From Gracilaria domingensis (Eukaryota; Rhodophyta; Florideophyceae; Gracilariales; Gracilariaceae): a DNA stretch of 64,000 bases. The translations under genes and the position numbers were made by a program. The notes beneath the pieces are model-generated. The model was not told the DNA's origin and searched no databases. It saw nothing but the letters and a program-made list of their open reading frames with translations. Shown one piece after another: positions 30,232-39,364 of this stretch (position 1 is its first letter; each line of letters starts with the position of its first letter). Location of the stretch: assembly GCA_022539475.1 (NCBI GenBank), contig VCMS01000101.1, positions 1-64,000 on the forward strand, given 5' to 3'.

Positions 30232-32986
30232 CTAAACTGATTGGGTACATTGTTCTTGACTCAAACTCAATTGTGTCGATGGCAAACGATCAACATCCTG
30301 AGTCCGTCTCGGCGGAATTGAGCCATTGTGTTCACGACTACCCTGCAGTATGACAGCGGATTGTGTCTGATTTAGTTGATCTACATTGCACGCACGAAGA
30401 ACATCCGTAAGACGGGACCTCTTTCTCTTTTTCTCAATATGACCAGCCTGTTCTTCGAACGTATTTGAAACTATTCGTTTGCGAGCACTCAGAGGACCAA
30501 AAGCGAGCACAGATAATTGGACACGGTTCTTTCAATCAATCCATTTTGAGCGACGATTTACGTACTCTGCCAAGCACATTTCTTTGGAACATGTCCTCAT
30601 TAATAACCCAATTTCGTCAACATGCTTCCTGTTACGAATTGCGATTTCGACAGAAGTATTATGTGTCAGAGGTGCTTTACCAGTGATTTCATCACATAAA
30701 AAGACCGCGTTACTTAAAACGCTACTTCGGGAAAACTGCAAGGAGCGTCCTTCAGCCCATAACGGCGAACGGAGGCCTTCTTCTCCTCCTTCATTGAGCG
30801 TACATAAGAATTTAAATCCACCTGTTCCGTAACCGAACCCACTAAGAAAAGGGCAGTGGAGCTGAATAAAAAGTCTATCCACTCCATCGACAGTCTGTTT
30901 TGTTTCATATCTCACGAATGTATTGAATCTTCCATATAATAATTCTCAAACGCCCTTTTCCTTCAGTACACGACAGCTTTCATAACACGGCAGACGTTGT
31001 GAGCTGCTTTTGAGAGCAGCTTCAGTGGTTTCGCTCTCATTTCCGTCGCTAGAAGTACGTTCATTTTCTAGATCCTTGTTCAGCTGCACTTCCATTCCCC
31101 ACATGAGTTGTTCCTTTCCTAATCTGGATTCTAGTCGCTCTCTGTGCACACTTTTGCTCTGTGGCCGAGGTTTATTCGTAGGAGTTAGTCCTCTCTACAA
31201 TTCTTCACCACCCTTGCGAACACATTCTTCTTCACACATTACAACCATGACCTTTCCATCATATCCTGGTTGTATATAAGGGAAGGTTTCTGTTGACAAA
31301 AGTTGAGACACGACACCTGTTCTGTAACACAGCTCTTCATAAGAATCAGCCGACCTTACAAATGCAAACAGTTGTTGAAAGAAGCGATTGAGCGAACTGT
31401 ACACTTCCCCATCCCTGTTCTCCTTCCGTTCCCTTGCTAAATCGTGAATATATTGTCGGAGATTTCTAGATTTGTGAACTGTGCAGTGAACCAGCGTTGT
31501 TCGCACACTCTCAAAACGAATTGTCTCATCTCCTCTCTGAGCTGAAAGCATCATTAAGGCTCCATACTCTGAAACATACATGCGGTTGAAAACCCATGTG
31601 GCGGCAGCAGTGTACGCTTTGTCTTCGTCAGATACGAAATATGGGGGATAGGCCTTAAGCCCGAGATAGAATTCCAGCCTTCTGAAGTAGTTTTCGAGAA
31701 ACTTTACCATTTCTCCCGCCGTTCTTTCGATACTTATGTGCTCAGCGCATACGTACGGCTGAGTTTGGCGATTCTTTTGTGTTCCAGTTCCAAGTCGAAT
31801 AAAGAAAGGTGTGCATTAGTTTGACCCACACATGTTTCTTACTCTCAGTGTATCGAAGCTTAGATCCGCGAGCAATGGATCGCATTACATAGTCAGATTT
31901 GACAGAAACCATTAGTTCCCTTTCTCTAAACGGGGTTGACTTCATAAGGACAACCTTCGCGTTCTCGGTTCCGGTCTCGACAAGCCTACGATGAATTTTG
32001 AAACTAACTGCTGTGAACAACGTCAGCCGACTAAATCCACCGTCGTCCATTGTTTCAAGATCATGGACTTAACCTAGAAAGCTTTTCAGTTTCCTGTGTA
32101 TGGGAAGGTTTTGGAACCCATGCTGATCATGAGCTTCCCAGGAATCACGTTGGGCACGTTGCAAATCCAAGAAAGTGTCTCCTTGCTCGTGAAAAAGCTC
32201 TTTTCTGCCTCGGCTTCTGGCCTTATGGGCAGCACTTTGGGAAATGAGAAGTCCAGTTCTGTTTCCCGTTAAGAGTTTTTCAACAGCTCTATCATGGGAC
32301 TCTACAGATTTAATAGTCATATGGGATGGCATGGCTGTTGTTTCCATTAGCTTCAATCTTTCAGCTTTCCTAACGATTCCTCGAGAAATTGCTCCCCTTA
32401 AGTGTAAGCATGGAATGGGAACCCCAGCTTCATCTCTGTCCCAAATGACGTGAACTAGGCGATAAGAGATGCCAGCTCGCTGGAAATCTTCCTCGGATAA
32501 GATAAAGAATTTGAGAGTTGCTCTGGCTTTGCACGGACGCACTCCTTTGGCTTGTTTGTTCCGATGCGCACACTTCACCACCTTGTAAATATATGAGCGT
32601 GTACTTGAGGAGCCGATTGGGCATGGTTTACTCCCCCTCTCAACTGTGCTGACGAAGGGTATAGGTCCACCATTCTCCGTAGTGAATAGAAAAACCAAAG
32701 CACTTCCTGACCCTTTTCGAAACCTCCACGTACCACTCTCTTCATCTCTCGCAACGAGCTTTGAAAGAACATAGTCGACAGGGATATCAAATGTTGTATC
32801 ATTCGGTACATCATACTCTATGTACTCGCTTTCAGAGTCGGAGCTCTTCAGGTTTTCGGAATCCCAAATCATTATTGACTGAAGGATGAAGGCAGTAGGC
32901 TCCAAAACTCTTTGAACAAAACGGTACATAGAAGCAATGAATACTGGTATTTTGTAAACGGCCAAAACTTTTGTAAGCAGGACCAC
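30232..32986 (-). pseudogene. MULE-like (Mutator) transposase relic
   Basis: A long minus-strand coding signal. The N-terminal part (32986-32069) has a Cys/His pattern (KCAHRNK, VRPCKARATL, VHVIWDR, CLHLRG) like the WRKY-GCM1/FAR1-type zinc domain of Mutator transposases. After an in-frame TAA (32069-32071) and a frameshift near 31742 comes a region with AEHISIERTAGEMVKFLENYF, FVSDEDKAYTAAATWVF and TLVHCTVHKSRNLRQYI. In MULE transposases a Thr-Glu segment, a catalytic Asp in (T/S)D.D.A and a C/H..H before a basic patch occur in this order. The frame then continues with in-frame stops at 31195, 30946, 30532 and 30232 through sequence I do not recognise. Dead copy. I could not find terminal inverted repeats by eye. 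Confidence 0.45.
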
Positions 32987-33112
32987 GCAACCTTTGGGGA
33001 GAGTACATGGATGGAAATTTCAGGATACACATATGGCGACCTTGCGACGAACAGACACACATCATCATCACTCAAAAGACCCAAACTTTTGTTTCGAGGA
33101 TCGCGGAGCTAA

Positions 33113-34285
33113 GGCCAATTGTTGATCGTCTTCACAGTGACAACAAAGCTCAGCCAAATCGAAAATGAGAGTCTACGAGTTGGGGAGGTCAAGAGATGGA
33201 TGAAGAAGCAATGGCAAAGAAAATATCCGTGGCTCGATTTCACATGCGACGCGAGATACATGGAAAGCGACCTTAAACTCCGACCCGAAATTCAAGCTGA
33301 AATATGGGCATTCTATCGAATGGAAGGGAATCCTTGTACCCCCACCGTTATCCATCAGCATGCCATAGCAGAGTTTCTCATGCTCGAGAAGAAGATGACC
33401 CCTGCAAGGTTCGTTGCACTGAAAAAGTGTGCAACAAACAAGAAAGGAAGAAGCAAGAGTGATTATCCTCGACCACCTGATATTCTTAGCTATTGTCTGC
33501 TGAAAGTACCCAAGGGAATCTCACCACGGGCAGCATCTGCTAGAGCTGTAACGGGTTTGCGACGGAGGCATAGCGACGTGGAAACGAGCAGCCAGGGTTC
33601 ATTATCCCCAATGGACGAACTGGAGTTTTCTCTGCCAGAGAGTGCCAGATCCATGAGAAAACGCAAATCTGCAGTGCAGTGGGGCGTCGAAAACGAAATC
33701 ATTGGCTTGATCGGCGACGAAGATGTGGTTCACGATGGAATAGAATTTAAGAACGAAAAGCCGCAGAGTCATGGAATAAAGAGAGTGAGAAATGATGTCA
33801 CTGATTTGATTGAAGATGAAGAACTGGGTTCCGGAGTAGAAGAACTTACACAGAAAAGCTTCCGTGGTAAAATTTTAGATATCAATATTAAACATCATTT
33901 ACAGGAAGACGAGGAAGATATAGAACAGGGACAAGTGACACGGCAGAGCACAAAACCTATTTCGGCCCTGTTGCATCTGGAAGAGATGCTCCACAGTAAG
34001 GACATGTACATCAACAACACCAACGCTAGGTCTCACGGATCATGGGCGCAAAGCATAGGCCTGACAAAAATCAAACAAATGAGGCAATCTTTACGTCGTT
34101 TATCTTCGAAGAGAGTTCGAAAGAATGGAGCGATTCTGCTTGCAATGCGAGCCCTTGAGAAAGAGTTGCAGAAGCCCTTGGCGCAGAGAAAAGGTGTCTG
34201 TATGGCCCTGGGGGGCCCGCCATATGACCTAAAGGTAATGAAAACTTTGACCAATCTGGGTTGGAGATCCTGTGAGGCGGAATAG
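33113..34285 (+). CDS. Unknown acidic protein, divergent from the MULE-like relic
   Basis: Open frame of about 390 codons. The first in-frame ATG is at 33200, giving 362 residues; there is an upstream in-frame stop at 33110, so translation starts at 33200 or on a spliced upstream exon. Seen: a basic N-terminal domain (MKKQWQRKYPWLDFTC, PEIQAEIWAFYRMEGNPCTP), a Lys-rich patch (KKCATNKKGRSKS), a Ser-rich linker, an acidic middle (GLIGDEDV, VTDLIEDEELG) and a basic C-terminal helix (IKQMRQSLRRLSSKRVRK). No family recognised. The frame is intact, unlike its neighbours. It could be an accessory gene of the adjacent DNA transposon or a host nuclear protein. Confidence 0.5.
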   Translation, partial: GQLLIVFTVTTKLSQIENESLRVGEVKRWMKKQWQRKYPWLDFTCDARYMESDLKLRPEIQAEIWAFYRMEGNPCTPTVIHQHAIAEFLMLEKKMTPARFVALKKCATNKKGRSKSDYPRPPDILSYCLLKVPKGISPRAASARAVTGLRRRHSDVETSSQGSLSPMDELEFSLPESARSMRKRKSAVQWGVENEIIGLIGDEDVVHDGIEFKNEKPQSHGIKRVRNDVTDLIEDEELGSGVEELTQKSFRGKILDINIKHHLQEDEEDIEQGQVTRQSTKPISALLHLEEMLHSKDMYINNTNARSHGSWAQSIGLTKIKQMRQSLRRLSSKRVRKNGAILLAMRALEKELQKPLAQRKGVCMALGGPPYDLKVMKTLTNLGWRSCEAE

Positions 34286-34335
34286 TGGAGAATATGGTTT
34301 CGAGAGCGGTGGAAGGAAACTGCGAAAAATGAACA

Positions 34336-34884
34336 CTACGAGGAAGGACCAAGCGCCTTCTCCGTCCTGCTTCTGTTGAGATAAAAACAGAGTTTGCTAT
34401 ATACGTAAAAGTCTGTTTCAAACATGCTTCGCAAGATCTCTTGGGCAGAATCCTCTTGAATCTCTCTTCCAAGTGCTTTCAGCCCTTGCACGCCCTTCAC
34501 AGATACACTGGCTAACACATCCCGCAGTTTTATACCAAACATCGCGAACTGATGAAAGAACTGTTCAGAATCAATTGCAGGAAAGCTTTTCTCATAAACT
34601 GTTGGGGCCAGGTTACATAGAATTTGCAAAGCAGTCCGTTGTCTCCTCAGTATGTCGGGAAACGTATGAGTCAGCATTCTGACGTAAAATTCATACTCCT
34701 TGAAGACCACCTCAAGAAACGATCGATGATAAGTCAAGTGTTGGAACTGAACCGTTAGTAAACTCATTGGAGCGTTATTGATAGGTACACAAAGCGGTAA
34801 AATGTCTACGAAGAAGACTTTCTTGATGATCATTTGTTCCATGAAGAGATTGGGTCGCGACAACGTCTTTTGCTCTTGAATCAT
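34336..34884 (-). CDS. Unknown 182-residue protein
   Basis: Starts with ATG at 34884 (MIQEQKTLSRPNLF) and runs intact to 34336, convergent with the + strand gene ending 51 bp away. Largely helical with aromatic clusters (FLEVVFKEYEFYVRMLTHTF, FFHQFAMFGIKLRDVL, FETDFYVYSKLCFYL). No signal peptide, no metal-binding pattern, no family recognised. Confidence 0.4.
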   Translation of the reverse strand: MIQEQKTLSRPNLFMEQMIIKKVFFVDILPLCVPINNAPMSLLTVQFQHLTYHRSFLEVVFKEYEFYVRMLTHTFPDILRRQRTALQILCNLAPTVYEKSFPAIDSEQFFHQFAMFGIKLRDVLASVSVKGVQGLKALGREIQEDSAQEILRSMFETDFYVYSKLCFYLNRSRTEKALGPSS

Positions 34885-35839
34885 CTTGACGTGATGCGTC
34901 TAGATTAGAGCTTGTATGTAGACGAAGATACGATAATGGTGAGGAGGATTTAGAGAAGAGGGAACGTTTAAATTGTACGAAATCAGTTGTAAAGGGAAGG
35001 GCGGGGAAGCGAAAGGTACTTTGAGAGAACATGTGGGAATGATTACAAAGAAGACGCTCAATTCCAAAAAGACGCTCAATTCGAAAATCTGTAACGATCG
35101 TTGCCGCAACAATGTGTCTGTGAAGATGGTAGCCAGTCGTGGACACTATCGCCAACATTTCATCTTTGCTTGTCGATAGAGGCCGACCTTATCGATACTG
35201 AAAATTACGCTATGTGTAGCTTAAGTCTTTCAGTACAAAACAGGACCAGTCTTGCAGACTACTATATACATCCTCTAGCTAGAGTGCATTTTCGCACCAG
35301 GAAACACTGTTGAAGGACACCACTGTACAAGCTTCGTAGTGTCCCTGACTGAAGACAAACAGTCCAACAAGTACCGTCGGTACAAGTACCGTCGGCGCAT
35401 CACCCGTTGATGGTTCATTAGAATCACAATACCGTCTGAGATACGAAAACCCCTCAGACAAATAGAAAACATAAGAGTTCGATTAGCTTGGTAACCATAG
35501 TCCGCCCGTAACAGAAACCCATGTAAGCAAAGCACCTCCGATGCCTTTTTATCTTGGTTGAGACCATAAGGGCCACCCCAGTATCGGGTGAGGTCCCGCA
35601 ATGGGCTAGGGCCCTTTTCCCAGCACGGTGTTTAACTTTTACATCAACCGGCAGGCAAAACCAAAAGAACTACTGCTTTGCAAAACAATCACCCTCTCAG
35701 ACGCAATTATGATGTCTTTAGAAGGGGATCTACGTTTTATCAGCGCGAATGGCTCCAACAAAAGTGATATGATAAGATCTTGGCAAAAAACTGTAACGTG
35801 TTTGTGAATCGTCAATTGATTTAGAACAGTCTTGCTTGG
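34885..35839. other. Gene-free stretch with short direct repeats
   Basis: No convincing gene. Two short local duplications: AAGACGCTCAATTC appears twice, 19 bp apart, near 35052-35085, and CAAGTACCGTCGG twice near 35369-35396. Both look like slippage products. Open frames here lack coding character. Confidence 0.35.
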
Positions 35840-36457
35840 GTGACGGGCATCTTAATTTTGTCTACGTTTAGTAAACTTGACCTTGACTGTGAAGCTGGGG
35901 AGCTCGGATCTTGTGGAGCAGGCCATGATTGGAAAGGACACCCTGAAACGGTTTGTAGACGGTGCTGCAAATCAATGTACAAGGGTTTTGGGGCGGAAAA
36001 CAATCAGCTGCTCTTCATTCTAAAGTTGCAGTCAGCTGAAGTACCTTGCACGAGCGATGTTGGTTCGTTTGATGCATCGTTTGACCAGGACGAGGAATCT
36101 GAGATTCTCATTCTGAGAGCAAACGAAATTCAGATTGTGCAACTTTGGATCAGCCAAGAACTGCCAACAACACGTCGAGGCCCTCTATCGCCTACAGCTC
36201 ACAGGGAAGAGCTCAACGAGATCACACAGCGGCAGACAGTTCAGAACCTATCTTACCGCCGAGTTAGGAAATCGCTAGATGAACTTCAGAGCTCGAGAGG
36301 ACACTTGGAAGGACACGAAAGGGGAGCAAAGCTGGCAACGTACACAGTTGGATGCTGTTGTCATGTGGCCACGTACGAGTCAACGACTTGTCACCGACCG
36401 GTCAAATCCGCAGATGAGCTTCTTTTTGTGCGTTGTTTTTGTCACTGTAACGTGTAG
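35840..36457 (+). CDS. Doubtful ORF, Cys-rich
   Basis: A 205-codon open frame beginning with GTG; the first ATG is 48 codons in. It contains clusters of Cys (CRRCC near residue 37, CCCHV near 171, CFCHC at the end), which could be chance. No family recognised and no support from neighbours. Listed because it is the only sizeable frame between 34.9 and 36.5 kb. Confidence 0.2.
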   Translation: MTGILILSTFSKLDLDCEAGELGSCGAGHDWKGHPETVCRRCCKSMYKGFGAENNQLLFILKLQSAEVPCTSDVGSFDASFDQDEESEILILRANEIQIVQLWISQELPTTRRGPLSPTAHREELNEITQRQTVQNLSYRRVRKSLDELQSSRGHLEGHERGAKLATYTVGCCCHVATYESTTCHRPVKSADELLFVRCFCHCNV

Positions 36458-36550
36458 TGGCCAACCTGCGATCAGCTCCGACGTGTCCCACGTTTCCAAT
36501 CCATGTCGATGGCAACCACTAGTTACTACTAGTCATATACTGGTGCGTAC

Positions 36551-37443
36551 TGTAGAGCAATCCCAGAAAGGGAAAAGCCACCGAGGCAGTTCGAATCCCC
36601 GCTCTCAAGAGGGGTTCTCACAGCGGCAGCGCACTCCGTATCCTCCAGTGTGGGTGTAAATCTACGAGGACTTTACACTATACCACAGGGTTTACAAAGA
36701 ACGTCCGAACAAGAAAAAGGCCAAAAAAGGCGAACACAGTAGTGTAGACCGTAGTTTAGCAATGACAGTATTAGTAGCCAAATTGTGACATCCAAACGTG
36801 GAACAACCAAATAGAAATAGGCGGTAATGAAGCAAACCAATCGTAAAAACTAAAGAAAAAACAGAAACAAACTCAATTACTGGGGCGGAGAGATAGTACC
36901 GGTTGGTAAACAGATATGTGTGGACTCCACGAGTCACAAGAAAAACAAAAGAACAACAAAACCAATGACGGTATGCACTGCATGCATTGCCCTGGTTGGA
37001 GCCAGCGGATAATTAGACCATGCTGCGGTAACTCGCTCCGCGAGAAATTGGAGTCGTCGCGCAGGCGAAATAGTTAGAGCCGCACACCGGGTTGCTTCAC
37101 TAGGTTGGTGATAGCGGTGAGCCATCACCTAAGTAGTAGAATTAGCGGCCCTGTAGAGGGTTATCAAAAATATATAAATAATAGATTAATCTAATCACCT
37201 CATGTGCACCTCCCGTCCTGGGCAGCCCTGACAGTGTCGGACCAAAACCCACCGGGTATTTCTAACAATTATGAAAAGATTCACTTCATCCAAACAACCG
37301 AATAGTGGTACACATGTACACATTCCGGATCCGGATCCACGTCATCGTGCTACTCATAACCTCGAATTACCCATCGATGGGCGTCCCATTGAGTTATGAT
37401 TTCCACTATCGAAACGGTATCCCTGAGGAGGGTTTGCTCTATA
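36551..37443 (-). repeat. Solo LTR, third family (copy 1)
   Basis: 893 bp. On the + strand it begins TGTAGAGCAATCCC and ends TTTGCTCTATA, so both ends carry the same ~10-bp motif inverted. Flanks CGTAC and TGTAC fit a 5-bp target duplication with one mismatch. It matches in inverted orientation the copy at 53873-54761 over its whole length (for example AACCGGG/CCCGGTT, the AATCTATTATTTATATATTTTTGATAACCC-type stretch, ATCGATGGG). No ORF. Internal blocks also resemble the LTR of A (CGCGCAGGCGAA, AGAGCCG). Confidence 0.7.
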
Positions 37444-37575
37444 TGTACCAGGCAAACCCGTGAACGAGAATTATGACTAAGTCCAGCGAACGTCATCATA
37501 CATGAGCGCTGCACTACAAATTCGCAATATAATCGAATGAAACAGATGTTAAAAAAAGTTTAAAATTAATGGACG

Positions 37576-38551
37576 TGCAGAGCAACGCATACCGCGGGGT
37601 AATCGGGATGATTCAACTCATATAGTCAGGGGTGAGCTTAGGAGAATGCACTTTCAATGTATGAGTGGGACCCAATTTTGGGGGTTACTTTTGGATGGCT
37701 TTCCTAGATTTTACCTGTAATCAGGGGCGCCACTGCTGGCTTTTACCGCTAGGTGGACGCGTGTATGACACGACCGTGTGTGCAAAATATGGGAGGATAG
37801 GTGGTGCACCTGAAGCGCCTGACACTGGATTAGCCACGTCTACGGAGCTCTGCGGGTGTGAATCACGTGCACATAGTTAGTTTAGACCTACTTAGGTAAG
37901 CTCGACCTCACCGTCGCGGGCACCTTTGTAAAGTTGACCCGAGCAATCCCCAAGTGAACTCTTTGTCAAGTAGCTCTCTTTTGAGTGGACTCCGCACGAG
38001 TGAGACTCTGGCGCCAACCGCCTACGTGAGTTATCACTCTCACGAGTATAACTGCGTCTGGTTACGGTGGTTTTACCCTCTCGGTACCATTGAGGAACAT
38101 CTGTCGTTGATGTCAGGATTTGCGAGTCATAACGAAAAGTTATCAGACTACATTACGAAGTGATCCGACTCTGTATAGAGTTTAGCCGTGGTTACGAAAC
38201 TTCATGCATCCTTGTTGAAGGATCTCGCCCCGCTCCGGGCACAGTGCCGAGGAGGCTCTACCCGTCGCGTTTGGGTGTTAGTTGTTTGTTGTTGTTGTGT
38301 GTTGCTTTTCTTCTCGGGACTTCACCTGCCATTGGTCGCGTCGCATCGTTGCCGATACCACCCCATCTCTGGAGTTTCTCATCGTTTCCCCACGACCGTA
38401 CCTGGGCTCTCTGTAGGTATAGCCAGTGCCACTTCGATCTTACACCCGAGGTAAGGTGGTACAGAGGGCTCTGTCACTGGTATACCTTCTCGCAAGAGAG
38501 CAGACCTTCGGACAGTCGGGTGGGTTTTCACTCTTCCGAGTTTGCCCCACA
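37576..38551 (+). repeat. Solo LTR of the element B family
   Basis: 976 bp from TGCAGAGCAACGC to GCCCCACA, the inverse orientation of the LTRs of B and clearly homologous along the full length (978 bp there). Flanks GGACG (37571-37575) and GAACG (38552-38556) fit a 5-bp target duplication with one transition. No internal region: a product of LTR-LTR recombination. More diverged from both LTRs of B than these are from each other. A 165-codon + frame starting at 38160 is the LTR-embedded frame mentioned for B. Confidence 0.85.
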
Positions 38552-38950
38552 GAACGTAGTTTTACAACACTACCAAGTGTTGCGGAAAACCCTTAGTAGA
38601 CAGAACAAAGAACCAAGTAAATCAACGACGCTTGAAATGGGTTTTTGTAAACAATAATTTTTGTAGATTTAGTACTACTTGCTAGTTAAGGTCCTTTGAT
38701 ACTTTTTCTAATGATTTGGCTTAAGGTGTCCTCATTACGGCTTAAACAGCGCTCTTGAGTCTCCAGCCGGTCACGCAGGAGAATTTCATGCCAGCGTATG
38801 GCACCAACCACTGTAGCGTGACAATTTTTGGCACGCACCTGGCGCCCAAGACTCGAACTATGGTGCGTGTGACATTTGTCAGCCCTGCCTGACATGCTGT
38901 ACACGCGCCTTAACGCGTGCCACAAGAGCCATATGTAACAGGAGGAACCA

Positions 38951-38998
38951 TTACACCATATGTGTGTCACATGCACGTGACACACGTATGGTGTAATG
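38951..38998. repeat. Strong hairpin 1
   Basis: Arms of 21 bases (ATTACACCATATGTGTGTCAC and its complement) around a 6-base loop ATGCAC, with one mismatch by eye. It lies downstream of element D pol on the minus strand. Confidence 0.75.
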
Positions 38999-39000
38999 TC

Positions 39001-39066
39001 AGCGGACCGTGAAGAGAATGTGCCAATACACATATGTGTATTGGCACATTCTCTCCACGGTCTGCT
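39001..39066. repeat. Strong hairpin 2, nearly perfect 66-bp palindrome
   Basis: Left arm AGCGGACCGTGAAGAGAATG... and right arm ...CATTCTCTCCACGGTCTGCT pair over 33 bases with two mismatches and no loop. It is two bases from hairpin 1. Perfect or near-perfect palindromes of this length are unstable in DNA and suggest a recent origin or selection for an RNA or single-strand structure. Confidence 0.8.
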
Positions 39067-39364
39067 GAGCACGTGTCTTACATGTCAGTAGACACGTTCA
39101 AAACCCCGCTCAATGAGCGGCATTGTGTGACCCATTGTCGAACACTACCACCGTAAAATCAACGAGGAAAGCAAAGCGCTGGGCACAATGACGCTACTTC
39201 TTCTTTCGGGATGTAGGCCTTGCCTTTACTGCGTAATCGGTAATAGCAAAGGTCAGCGTACAACGCGACCGTTCGTTCAACTTAACTGTAAGTGCGCAGA
39301 TGACCCTTCGTAGATCTGCGACACTCAACACTGCCCCATGGAGTTAAACCGGTATGTTGTAACT
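39067..39364. other. 3' side of element D, no LTR recognised
   Basis: About 300 bases after the pol stop of element D (minus strand). Contains ACACGTGTCTTACATGTC-type dyads and a small hairpin CCGCTCAATGAGCGG near 39104-39118. I looked for a purine tract followed by TG and for a match to the 5' side of D and found none that convinces. Confidence 0.3.

Noticed and set aside
33490-33702. Minus-strand frames inside the + strand acidic protein gene
   Set aside because: Shadows of the longer intact + strand frame.
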